DNA of 64,000 nucleotides from Bartonella bilalgolemi (GCF_023500045.1 NZ_JAMCOF010000007.1:1-64000); one strand, 5' to 3'. Positions 1-7,626 are shown, counted from the stretch's first letter. Notes: generated by a model from the sequence alone, not told the origin. Numbers and translations are program-made.

Positions 1-127
1 TGATTTTGTATTCTTCATATTTGCTTGTGGGCAAGTTTTTAGTGGTTCGACTAAGGACGTTGTAAATATTTGAAGAGGTGACCTTCCCTAAACGTGCTTG
101 AAACCATTCTGCAGTTCTTTGCTTCAT
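1..127 (-). CDS. YqaJ-type phage exonuclease, N-terminal part (cut by window edge)
   Basis: Read on the minus strand, an ATG at 125-127 opens a frame that stays open to the window edge (42 codons). Its start (MKQRTAEWFQARLGKVTSS) is the typical beginning of the YqaJ/lambda-Exo family, whose members resect double-stranded DNA ends and work with a RecT/Bet annealing protein. The start lies one base after the stop codon of the recT fragment, the usual recT-exonuclease order in temperate phages. The catalytic residues lie beyond the window, so it cannot be said whether the gene is intact. Confidence 0.7.
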   Translation of the reverse strand, partial: MKQRTAEWFQARLGKVTSSNIYNVLSRTTKNLPTSKYEEYKI

Positions 128-128
128 C

Positions 129-545
129 TCACACCGCCCGTTGCTCTGGGTGATGAACACTGTCTTGACTGTAAGCCTCATCATAGTCATAGACAATTTC
201 AACAGGCTGTTGTTCTTGAGAGGAGTGCTTCTCTCTTTTTTTCTGTAAGAGATGCAAAACCGTCTGTCCTTCTTGAAGAGAAAGATCTATTATATTTCTG
301 ACATTTGCAAAGCTCAAAACTTTCGTTTCGTCTGTTTGTGTTTCATGCATAAGGCTTTGGATTTCCATGATCATTTCCTCGGAGACAGGCTGCCTTTGTG
401 AACTGGCGCCCTGATTAATCCGTTCAGCTTCATCTTCGTCATAAATACCGGAAAATCCGAAAGCATAACGAGCACATTGGATAACTGCTTTATGACGCAA
501 CATACGTGCAGGATACTTTTGCCAGTCTTCAAGCACCACATCTTA
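129..545 (-). pseudogene. recT: recT C-terminal fragment (phage single-strand annealing protein)
   Basis: The 136-residue frame matches the C-terminal part of phage RecT proteins: a stretch like W-x-KYPxRMLRHKA, then QCARYAFGFSGIYDEDEAERI, then a polar tail. RecT coats and anneals single-stranded DNA in phage recombination. The N-terminal half is missing: immediately upstream on the minus strand is an in-frame TAA, and beyond it the sequence belongs to a tail gene running the other way. The fragment starts with tandem GTG codons and has no sign of its own translation start. It is a deletion or inversion remnant, followed one base later by the YqaJ-type exonuclease. Confidence 0.75.
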
Positions 546-1049
546 ATTGGGCTTTGCGTAATGCTGTAAACACCTCTGCAAAACAAGTCGAACGCTTTGC
601 TGAAAAACAAATTGCTGACGTTACATCTGCCCAATCAAAGCGTGTCAAAAAAGGTGTTTATATTAAAGAAAAGGCTACAACAAAGCTTCTCGAGACAGAT
701 ATCATTGGTTCTGGAACACCGATAGCTCTTAAATTTTTCCAAGCAAAAGAAACAAAACGCGGTGTGACTTACAGAATGTTTGGCAAAAAAGAAATCTTGC
801 CTCATGGTTTTATCAAGGGTGGGAGTTTTCCAAAACGTGTTGAATTAAAAAAGATGAAAGGGAATGTGTTTCAAAGAGTGGATGGAGATAATTTCCCATT
901 GCAAAACAAGACGGACCGTCAATTGCTGCGGTGATGTCCAAGCCAGAAATTGCAAGTGCTATTGTAAAAAAGCCAATGAAAAACTAATCAAAAACATACA
1001 GTACCAACTTGCTCGTCAAGAATATGCCGCCAATAAGAAAGCTAAATAA
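539..1049 (+). pseudogene. Prophage minor tail protein Z (GpZ-like), truncated and frameshifted
   Basis: From about 539 the plus-strand frame reads HLNWALRNAVNTSAKQVERF and continues as in the phage minor tail protein Z family. Two breaks are visible. Near 892-897 the frame shifts so that the expected IAKQDGPSIAAVMSKPEIAS appears in another frame. At the A-run 966-971 it shifts again and ends as KKANEKLIKNIQYQLARQEY up to the stop at 1049. Both breaks look like one-base deletions in homopolymers. The 5' end is also lost, because the sequence before 539 is recT on the other strand. A dead structural gene of a former prophage. Confidence 0.7.
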
Positions 1050-1255
1050 TGTTCTTAAGCTATGCTTACAAACTCCTCACTTTAATTGTAATTTTAAAAA
1101 CAGATTGTCGCTTGTGTTTTGATCTTTCCCAAAAAAATTAATGAGAATTTACCCTTACTTAACTTAAATTTTTATATTAGAAAAGTAAATGAAACCTTTC
1201 ATAAGGAAAGTAAGAAAGTAAGAGCTTGCTCATATGTTCTATAAAGTGATCAACT

Positions 1256-1269
1256 CATCCTTAAGGATG
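1256..1269. promoter_or_regulatory. 14-bp perfect palindrome upstream of the toxin A gene
   Basis: CATCCTTAAGGATG is a perfect inverted repeat that ends just before the GAGGGGG ribosome-binding site (1271-1277) of the enterotoxin-like gene at 1288. It could be an operator or a structure controlling translation. No matching regulator is known to me, so the role is inferred from position only. Confidence 0.35.
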
Positions 1270-1287
1270 CGAGGGGGATAAAAAAAA

Positions 1288-2007
1288 GTGTTTAAATTAT
1301 TTGTTTCTGTAATAATTATTATATTTTCGCAATCTGTCTTTGCGAATGATCTTGTTCGTAAAGTCTATCGAGCGACTATGCAATCTCCTGAAGAAATAAA
1401 ACGTGAGGGTGGTTTCCTATCGCGAGGGATGGATGGAACACGGCCTAATCAACCTCCACCAGATATAAATTTATGGAATCATGTGACTGGAAATGCGACA
1501 GGAATGGCGCGCCATAATTCTGGCTATGTATCTACAACAATCAATCGAACAATTGCAATTGATTGGGTAAATGATCGTCTTAATCATAATGGTTATGTTT
1601 ATCATATTAGAGCTACTCCTAATTTCATTGATGTTAATGCGTCGTTAGGGGGTTACTCTCCATACCATGATGAAGAAGAAATAGCTGCATTGGGTATGAT
1701 TCACTGGAATCAAATTATTGGATGGGAAAGTGTGAGAGGGGAAACTGTTGGTGATTTTGTTCCGAATCCAGATTATAGAGAGCAGTTATATATGTATCTT
1801 GCAGGCGGAGGAGCTCAACCGCAGCTAGCTGCTTTCCCTGATAGACATCCAGCTTGGGGAGAAGAGAAATGGAAGAAATACGCTGAATGTACATCAAAGT
1901 CATTCTGTTCTCCTAAAAAATCACCACAGCAATTTGGAACGGATTGGTTTTGGAAATCTCATTACGCTATACTTGCAATATTCGTTATTAATCTTGATGA
2001 TGAGTAG
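1288..2007 (+). CDS. Heat-labile-enterotoxin/cholera-toxin-like ADP-ribosyltransferase A subunit
   Basis: A 239-residue secreted protein with a signal peptide (about residues 1-19, ending VFA). The mature part follows the A1 chain of the cholera/LT toxin family. VYRA carries the NAD-binding Arg (R28, LT Arg7); EEIKREGG and the SRG that follows match the LT N-terminal region; GYVSTT (79-84) is the STS-type motif. The DEEEIAALG segment carries the catalytic E-x-E pair (E129, E131), and FPDRHPAW with E193 matches the LT segment before the A1/A2 nick. Cys201 and Cys207 flank a short loop with Lys204, a possible protease nick site. The C-terminus (hydrophobic segment 226-236, ending LDDE) is unlike the RDEL/KDEL end of LT/CT. 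It starts with GTG behind a strong GAGGGGG site. By family it should ADP-ribosylate a host protein, probably a G protein alpha subunit; the target is inference. It is intact while its phage neighbours are decayed. Confidence 0.85.
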   Translation: MFKLFVSVIIIIFSQSVFANDLVRKVYRATMQSPEEIKREGGFLSRGMDGTRPNQPPPDINLWNHVTGNATGMARHNSGYVSTTINRTIAIDWVNDRLNHNGYVYHIRATPNFIDVNASLGGYSPYHDEEEIAALGMIHWNQIIGWESVRGETVGDFVPNPDYREQLYMYLAGGGAQPQLAAFPDRHPAWGEEKWKKYAECTSKSFCSPKKSPQQFGTDWFWKSHYAILAIFVINLDDE

Positions 2008-2468
2008 CTTATAAATGTATTTACTATAATAAAAAAATATATTTTTTTATAAATCAAATACTGCATAAATAATAACAGAATATTTTTATCCTTCATATTG
2101 TAAAGCCTTGTTTTTAAAACATGAATATAAGATGTGCATTAATTAAAACTTGCAAAAGGGAGCCTGGAAAAACTGGAGAAACAAAGCAAAACAAAAATCA
2201 TGTTTAAATCGCTCTATCTGAGATTAATCTTGGTATGAGTTTAGATAATAATCTGCTTACAAAAAGCTGATAGGGAGATAGTTTATTAATATTAGTATCA
2301 CTGCACAACACAAACCGCATCTGTTTTTCTCGCAGTCATATACAGAGAAAATGGGTAAGCGCAAACAAATTTTGAATATGTAAAAGGAAAACTCTTAAGA
2401 ATCTTTATCCTTTGCAATGAGAAGAAAATTAAATTCTACTATTTTAAATTTTAGAGAGGGAAACTATT
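2008..2468 (+). other. AT-rich spacer between the toxin A gene and the small secreted gene
   Basis: This 461-base stretch shows no open frame of convincing length and no RNA gene I recognise. It is too long for the usual tightly coupled A-B toxin operon and may hold decayed phage sequence. A GAGAGGG ribosome-binding site for the next gene sits at 2454-2460. Confidence 0.4.
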
Positions 2469-2786
2469 ATGAAAATTAAAAGAAAAATACTTCTATCCTT
2501 GATTATGACAATCTTAATGATAAAACCATCTATCAGCGCATCTTATGTACAACCAGGTTATATAGATTCGGTTACAGTTAAAACAGAGGCACCTACCTGT
2601 ACTTTAAAAATAAAATATAAGTCCAGTTCAGATACACAGTTAGGAGCTTGGTCCTGTGACAACCTAGCGGGAAAAGCCATCCTTGATTTGGCTAAAATAG
2701 CAGCCATACTAGACAGACCAGTAGAGGTAATCTTTACGGCTGGTACACAAACAGTAAAACAAGTAATAGGCATTACTTTAAAATGA
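2469..2786 (+). CDS. Small secreted protein, candidate toxin B (binding) subunit
   Basis: A 105-residue protein with a clear signal peptide (about 1-24, ending SISA) and a mature part near 81 residues. It has exactly two cysteines (C44, C63), spaced as if to form one disulfide. The layout is beta-strands, then an amphipathic segment (about 68-80), then a hydrophobic strand (PVEVIFT, 84-90). This resembles the OB-fold B subunits of the SubB/PltB/ArtB type, where a helix precedes a G-x-PVxIYY-like strand. Size, signal peptide, disulfide and position just after an enterotoxin-like A gene support a B-subunit role. Sequence similarity is weak by eye, so it could be an unrelated small exported protein. 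It has a good GAGAGGG site eight bases before the ATG. Confidence 0.5.
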   Translation: MKIKRKILLSLIMTILMIKPSISASYVQPGYIDSVTVKTEAPTCTLKIKYKSSSDTQLGAWSCDNLAGKAILDLAKIAAILDRPVEVIFTAGTQTVKQVIGITLK

Positions 2787-2931
2787 AGTCAATAATTGAA
2801 ATCGAGTTTAGGAATACTAGTATTTCTGTAAATGCCTTAGATATTATTTTTCTCTCCGCACTAATAAAAAAATGGGGCGACTAGTAAGAGGCTATGTTAT
2901 TTAAAAATAATATAGCAATAGACTGCTTCAC

Positions 2932-3039
2932 ATGCATCTTGTTAAAGCCTTTACGCTAGCAGAAGAGAGCAAACACTACAAAGCCCTCATTAAAAAGGCA
3001 AAACAAGTCTTAGCAAGATCTGTCGTGAAAGCTGCTTAG
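2932..3039 (+). other. Short open frame, probable phage-gene fragment
   Basis: An ATG-started frame of 35 codons (MHLVKAFTLAEESKHYKALI and a lysine-rich end) stops at 3039, 17 bases before a strong hairpin. I do not recognise the family and see no clear ribosome-binding site. It may be the tail of a decayed phage gene. Confidence 0.3.
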
Positions 3040-3056
3040 ATTTAAAATACAATCTT

Positions 3057-3085
3057 ATCTTCTCTACTTTCAGAGTAGAGAAGAT
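3057..3085 (+). terminator. Perfect 12-bp hairpin, probable terminator
   Basis: ATCTTCTCTACT and its exact reverse complement are separated by five bases (TTCAG). The stem lies after the short frame ending at 3039 and downstream of the two secreted-protein genes. The T-run after it is poor, so it could also be a transcript-stabilising hairpin. Confidence 0.5.
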
Positions 3086-3228
3086 GTTAATTTAAAGAAG
3101 ATTATCAATTATGCCTCTCCTATTTCCAAAAAAATACAATAAAATCAATGCAAAAGGTACTTTCCAGCAGGTTAGGTCTGTTGCGGGGCGGAACAGCGCG
3201 AACTATCGCTAGCGACAGAATTTTTAAA

Positions 3229-3255
3229 TTGACTGTACATTGTACAGTATATGAT
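3229..3255 (+). promoter_or_regulatory. Promoter-like sequence with an overlapping dyad operator
   Basis: TTGACT (3229-3234) and TATGAT (3250-3255) form a sigma-70-like pair with a 15-base spacer. Almost all of the spacer is a dyad, ACTGTAC-ATT-GTACAGT (3232-3248). A dyad inside a promoter spacer is the classic layout for a phage or toxin repressor site. It points toward the lysozyme remnant. No cognate repressor gene is visible in the window. Confidence 0.4.
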
Positions 3256-3327
3256 TATTATAAGATAAAAACTATTTTTATTCTTTACATTATTGCATCA
3301 ATGTATATTTCCAAGTTAAGTACTTGA

Positions 3328-3646
3328 AAACACCCTGAACTACAAAAATGGACCAAAGCCGGTGATAAGCACTTGCAAGGTCTCGTCTGTCGATGTATAG
3401 TAGAAGCAGGGTTATGGGTGAGAGGTGATTTTGATCCTTCCAACTATCAAATAGCAAAATTCAAAGAGCCAACAGGATTTTTTTAAACCAGAATCCTTTG
3501 TACCAGTCGTTGGTTCTTTTTCAGGTCTTGGTGGTTTGTTGGCAGGCAATGGTCCAGTGCAATGGACACTAGCCGGCATTATGGTTTTAGTAGCAAGTGT
3601 TGCTATTTTCTTTGTCGTCAAATACTTTCAAAAGCATCACTTATGA
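3328..3646 (+). pseudogene. Phage GH24 lysozyme (endolysin) 3' fragment with C-terminal membrane tail
   Basis: The frame from 3328 reads ELQKWTKAGDKHLQGLVCR followed by VEAGLWVRGD, matching the C-terminal part of phage T4/P22-type lysozymes (W-x-x-AGGKxLPGLVxRRxxEAxLWLRG). The catalytic N-terminal half is absent. A T7 run at 3478-3484 breaks the frame: one base fewer would join it to FKPESFVPVVGSFSGLGG and a transmembrane helix (AGIMVLVASVAIFFVVKYF) ending at the stop 3644-3646. The original gene probably encoded a lysozyme with a membrane tail. Part of the prophage lysis region; not expected to be active. Confidence 0.6.
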
Positions 3647-3690
3647 TCTAGTGTATTAGAAAAATCTGCTGATAAAAAGTGCGTCTTTAG

Positions 3691-3933
3691 CTGCTTTTTT
3701 ATGACTTTAGCAAAAACTTTTACCCTTGGCAAAAAATTGAACAGAAAAAGCAAACAGAAAAAACTGTAAAAGCAGCAACAACACAACTGGAAGTAGAAGA
3801 TGAAGTTAATCAAAAATTAACGCCGATGTGCGGACTGCTCTTTCTCGCTGGTTGTGTAACAAATAAGCATATTTTTTGTGTTGGTTGGTTACCCATTATA
3901 ATCAATCAAAGCAAAATACGGAATAAAGAGTAA
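3691..3933 (+). pseudogene. Lysis-region phage fragment (Rz/spanin-like position)
   Basis: The frame between stops at 3688 and 3931 reads FYPWQKIEQKKQTEKTVKAA, then QLEVEDEVNQKLT, a charged coiled-coil-like stretch. In another frame the sequence continues NADVRTALSRWL, which fits better, so a frameshift near 3821 is likely. It follows the lysozyme remnant where phages usually place Rz-like spanin genes. The family call is weak and rests mainly on position. Confidence 0.35.
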
Positions 3934-4048
3934 ATAAGCATAAATTAGGTAAAATTATATAAATCGCAAAGGATGATTGAAAGGTGATCCTCAAATAGTA
4001 ATTTAAAGGAGAAATCTATATATTTCAATGTATTAAAGACAAAAACGG

Positions 4049-4121
4049 TGCCGCATGCCGGATTCGAACCAGCGACCCCATCATTACGAATGATGTGCTC
4101 TACCAACTGAGCTAATACGGC
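4049..4121 (-). tRNA. tRNA-Thr (anticodon CGT)
   Basis: A 73-base cloverleaf on the minus strand. The acceptor stem is GCCGTAT/ATGCGGC with discriminator A. The D arm GCTC...GAGC, anticodon stem CATCA/TGATG around the loop TTCGTAA, a five-base variable loop and the T arm GCTGG-TTCGAAT-CCGGC are all intact. Anticodon CGT reads the threonine codon ACG. CCA is not encoded. Its 3' end faces the prophage remnant, the usual orientation for phage integration. Confidence 0.96.
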
Positions 4122-4556
4122 ATAGACTTGTATATTACTTAAAACTAAAGACTATTTCGAGGGTAATAACTAAAAGTATATATAAAAGCAAGCAGGTAAT
4201 TTTTTCAATAATTCATAAAATGTCACGGTTACTAAAATAGAAAAATAGATCCTTATAAGGAAAAGAAATAAAGTTATATTTCTTGAGTTTTTATTATTTT
4301 AAAGCGAATGAAATATTTCTTCGATTTATGATCAATCCAATTTTAGAAGTAGGACTGAAAATAAAAATTTTTGTATAATAAAATGACGCGAAATGTTCTG
4401 TTTAGAAGAGTGTTTGTAATTTTGCGAGCAATGAAAAAATAAGAGCGTTTGTGTTTTTATACAATCAAAACCATACTAATATGATAATTATTTAATAGAA
4501 AAGTGTTTCTCATTTCTGTACTTATAGTTATAAAGTTAAAATGGAGTTAGAAGGCA
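4122..4556. other. Intergenic region between tRNA-Thr and slyX
   Basis: This AT-rich stretch of 435 bases holds no frame or RNA that I can support. It must contain the promoters of the leftward tRNA gene and of rightward slyX, but no clear -35/-10 pair stands out. Confidence 0.4.
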
Positions 4557-4763
4557 ATGTCATATGAAAATAGAATAACAGAATTAGAGATTAAACTATC
4601 TCATCAAGAAAAGCTTATTGAGGAACTTTCTTGTGTGGTGACTGATCAATGGAAAAGTTTAGATGAAATGTCTAAAAAATTAAATGTTTTAACAAAACGA
4701 TTGCTAGATTTAGAAGAGCGAAATCTCTCCGAAATTCCTGTTGAACGTCCTCCTCACTGGTAA
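4557..4763 (+). CDS. slyX: SlyX family protein
   Basis: A 68-residue protein that is almost entirely a heptad-patterned coiled coil (ENRITELEIKLSHQEKLIEE onward). It ends in the PPHW tail that corresponds to the PPHY end of SlyX proteins. SlyX is a small cytosolic protein found across proteobacteria with no firmly established function. The length is normal for the family. An AGAAGG site precedes the ATG. It sits alone, 90 bases before the amino-acid permease. Confidence 0.85.
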   Translation: MSYENRITELEIKLSHQEKLIEELSCVVTDQWKSLDEMSKKLNVLTKRLLDLEERNLSEIPVERPPHW

Positions 4764-4853
4764 AAGTATAGTGAAATTAGCGTGTTTATTCTTCATAGCT
4801 TACAAAAGTATTTTTTGTTTTTATATAAAATTTAGGTTGAATACATCAGAATA

Positions 4854-6287
4854 ATGAACAATGTTGAGCTAAAATACAATGAGTTAAAACGTGGCCTTAA
4901 AAATCGTCATGTTCAAATGATTGCCTTGGGAGGTGTTATTGGAACAGGCCTTTTTTATGGATCAACAGAAGCTATCCAATTAGCTGGCCCTTCAACTATT
5001 TTAGCATATCTTATTGGAGGGTGCATTATCTATCTTATTATGCGAATGCTTGGTGAAATGTCAGCTGAAGAACCAACTTCAGGCGCTTTTAGTTTCTTCG
5101 CTTACAAGTATTGGGGATGTCTTGCTGGTTTTATAACAGGTTGGAATTACTGGTTTCTTTATATTCTTGTTGGTATGACCGAGCTGACAGTTATTGGATT
5201 TTATCTTGATCACTGGATTTTAATTGATCATTGGAAATCATCTTTGTTCGTTCTCTTGTTTATTACATTGATTAATCTTATTGATGTCCGTTTTTATGGA
5301 GAATTTGAATTTGGTTTAGCTTTGATTAAAATTATTGCTGTTGTTGGTATGATCGTATTTGGAATCTTTATCATTATAACAGGGATGAATGGAAGTCAGG
5401 CTAACATTAATTATCTTTGGGATCACGGCGGTTTTTTCCCTTATGGTGCAATGGGAGTTGTATTTGCTACTTCTATACTCATGTTTTCTTTTGGTGGCAC
5501 AGAGCTTATCAGTATTGCAGCTGGAGAAACATCAAATCCACAAAAAACAATTCCAACAGCTATTCGTAAAGTTATGTGGCGTGTTATCATTTTTTATATC
5601 GGTTCTATAAGTGTAATTATGATGATAAGCCCATGGAATATGATTAGAAAAAATGGCAGTCCTTTCGTCACTATTTTTGAAACTATAGGTATTCCTGTAG
5701 CTGGTCATATTTTGAATTTTGTTGTGATTATGGCTGCTATTTCAGTTTACAATAGTGCCATTTATTCTAATGGCCGTATACTTTATAGTTTAGCAATGCA
5801 AAAAAATGCGCCACGTATTTTTAGTAAACTTAATGCTACTTGTGTTCCTTATATTGCCATTCTTTTTTCATCAATTTGTACTGCGACAATTATTGTCATT
5901 AATATTTTTATACCAGACAATAGTTTTATGAGAATTATGTCGATTACAACTGTAACAGTAGCTATTACTTGGACAATCATTGTTATTGTACATTTTAAGT
6001 TTCGAAAAATACATAAAGGCAAAGAAAAATCGTTTGTTTATGCATTTGGCTTATATCCTTATGCAAATTATCTTTGTCTTTGTTTTCTTCTACTATTGTT
6101 TTGCATCATGTTTGTAAGTGGCTTAGGAAAAAATGGGTTAATTGCTCAACTTTTTGAAATGGTAGGAATAAAAGTAAACTTTCTCGAATCCTATATTCCT
6201 CTACAAATGCCTGATATGAGCTTAGCAGTTATTACCATTCCTATATGGTGTTTACTTTTGTTACTAGGGTATAAACTTAAACGATAG
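4854..6287 (+). CDS. Amino-acid permease, APC superfamily (AAT family)
   Basis: A 477-residue inner-membrane protein with about twelve hydrophobic segments. The N-terminal LKRGLKNRHVQMIALGGVIG followed by GTGLFYGS is the signature of the AAT family (AroP, LysP, ProY, GabP), which imports amino acids by proton symport. The glycine-rich unwound part of helix 1 (GGVIGTGLF) is intact. The substrate cannot be read from sequence; aromatic amino acids, proline, lysine and GABA are all possible. It lies 38 bases before bioM on the same strand and may be cotranscribed with the biotin importer. Confidence 0.85.
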   Translation: MNNVELKYNELKRGLKNRHVQMIALGGVIGTGLFYGSTEAIQLAGPSTILAYLIGGCIIYLIMRMLGEMSAEEPTSGAFSFFAYKYWGCLAGFITGWNYWFLYILVGMTELTVIGFYLDHWILIDHWKSSLFVLLFITLINLIDVRFYGEFEFGLALIKIIAVVGMIVFGIFIIITGMNGSQANINYLWDHGGFFPYGAMGVVFATSILMFSFGGTELISIAAGETSNPQKTIPTAIRKVMWRVIIFYIGSISVIMMISPWNMIRKNGSPFVTIFETIGIPVAGHILNFVVIMAAISVYNSAIYSNGRILYSLAMQKNAPRIFSKLNATCVPYIAILFSSICTATIIVINIFIPDNSFMRIMSITTVTVAITWTIIVIVHFKFRKIHKGKEKSFVYAFGLYPYANYLCLCFLLLLFCIMFVSGLGKNGLIAQLFEMVGIKVNFLESYIPLQMPDMSLAVITIPIWCLLLLLGYKLKR

Positions 6288-6324
6288 CTCTGAAATCATA
6301 TAAAGAAATTGATTGGAATAAATT

Positions 6325-7002
6325 TTGGGGATAAAATTTGATAAGGTGACGCAAATCTTTGATGATTTATGCGTTTTAAAAAATATTAACATAAATCTCA
6401 CTGAAAAAAGGATTGCAATTATTGGTGCAAATGGTTCTGGAAAAAGTACATTTGTTCGCCTTATTAATGGTTTACAGCTTCCATCAATTGGCTCTGTAAA
6501 TATTGATGGATTGGATACAAAACATGATACAAAAGCAATAAGACGTAAAGTAGGATTTGTTTTCCAAAATCCCGATAATCAAATTGTATTACCTTTAGTG
6601 GAAGAAGATTTATCCTTTGGTCTTAAAAACTTAAAATTGAGCAAGGATGAAATAAAAAAACGAGTAGATGAAATTTTACAGTATTATGACCTCCAGGCAT
6701 TTAGAAACCATGCCATTCATTTATTAAGTGGTGGACAAAAACAATTAGTTGCTATCTCAAGTGTGGTGGCAATGAAACCAAACTATATTGTTTTTGATGA
6801 ACCAACAACATCACTTGATTTACAAAATAAACGCCGCGTTACACAAGCCATTAAAGAATTACCACAAACAACTATCGTTGTATCGCACGATTTGGAATTC
6901 CTAAAAGAATTTGATAGAGTGCTTGTTTTTGATAAGGGAGAAATAGCCGTTGATGATATACCTTTGGTTGCAATCAAAGAATATATAAGAAGAATGTCAT
7001 GA
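6325..7002 (+). CDS. bioM: Biotin ECF transporter ATPase BioM
   Basis: A 225-residue ABC ATPase. The Walker A motif is GANGSGKST (about residues 34-42), the Q-loop is FQNPDNQIV, the signature is LLSGGQKQL, and the Walker B motif is [12 protein letters not shown]. The PDNQ after the Q-loop is typical of the energy-coupling-factor (CbiO/BioM) class. It powers uptake of biotin captured by BioY. The frame opens with TTG (6325-6327). The stop overlaps the bioN start by four bases (ATGA), so bioM, bioN and bioY form one operon. No biotin synthesis genes are visible in the window. Confidence 0.9.
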   Translation: MGIKFDKVTQIFDDLCVLKNININLTEKRIAIIGANGSGKSTFVRLINGLQLPSIGSVNIDGLDTKHDTKAIRRKVGFVFQNPDNQIVLPLVEEDLSFGLKNLKLSKDEIKKRVDEILQYYDLQAFRNHAIHLLSGGQKQLVAISSVVAMKPNYIVFDEPTTSLDLQNKRRVTQAIKELPQTTIVVSHDLEFLKEFDRVLVFDKGEIAVDDIPLVAIKEYIRRMS

Positions 7003-7622
7003 TCAGTTCATATATATCTCAAGACACATTTATTCACCGGCTTAGACCAGGAATAAAATTATCACTTCTTATCCTGTGTGGAACCACTATCTTTATGGTT
7101 TCATCAATATCTACTTTTTTATTTTTTTTATTATTTATATCCTTATTATATAGAATAGCTAAAATTCCTTTCAATAAAATAATAAAACAGTTTAAATCAG
7201 TATGGCTATTTTTAATCTTTATATTTATTTTTCAAGCTATTTTTGATAATTGGCTTACAGGTTTTTCGATTATATTGCGCTTGATTATTCTTATTTCTCT
7301 AGCATCACTTATTTCGTTCACAACAAAAGTTTCAGATATGATAACTTCGATTGAAGTAGGGTTTCGATTCTTTTCATGTTTGGGTGTAAATTCATCAAAA
7401 TTAAGTATTGCCTTATCTATGGCAATTAGATTTATTCCGGTTATTAGTGAAAAATTCAATGAGATACGTGAAGCACAGAGAGCGCGTGGACTTAATATAA
7501 ACATTATAGCTCTTGCAATACCCTTAATTATCCGAACAATAAGGATAGCATCAGAAGTAGCAGAAGCATTAGATGCACGTTCTTATAATTATGATGATAA
7601 CCAATTGTATTTAAAGGAATAA
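6999..7622 (+). CDS. bioN: Biotin ECF transporter transmembrane protein BioN
   Basis: A 207-residue membrane protein of the CbiQ/EcfT family. It has several hydrophobic segments, then the conserved coupling motif EAQRARG (residues about 159-165) and a second coupling region with EALDARSY near the C-terminus. These helices contact the ATPase BioM. Its ATG overlaps the bioM stop, and bioY follows after four bases. Length is normal for BioN. Confidence 0.9.
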   Translation: MISSYISQDTFIHRLRPGIKLSLLILCGTTIFMVSSISTFLFFLLFISLLYRIAKIPFNKIIKQFKSVWLFLIFIFIFQAIFDNWLTGFSIILRLIILISLASLISFTTKVSDMITSIEVGFRFFSCLGVNSSKLSIALSMAIRFIPVISEKFNEIREAQRARGLNINIIALAIPLIIRTIRIASEVAEALDARSYNYDDNQLYLKE

Positions 7623-7626
7623 TTTA

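Noticed and set aside
98-301. A 67-codon plus-strand frame at the left edge
   Set aside because: It is antisense to the recT fragment and the YqaJ-type gene start, both recognisable.
3412-3621. A 69-codon minus-strand frame in the phage lysis region
   Set aside because: It is antisense to the lysozyme/membrane-tail remnant, which has recognisable family sequence on the plus strand.
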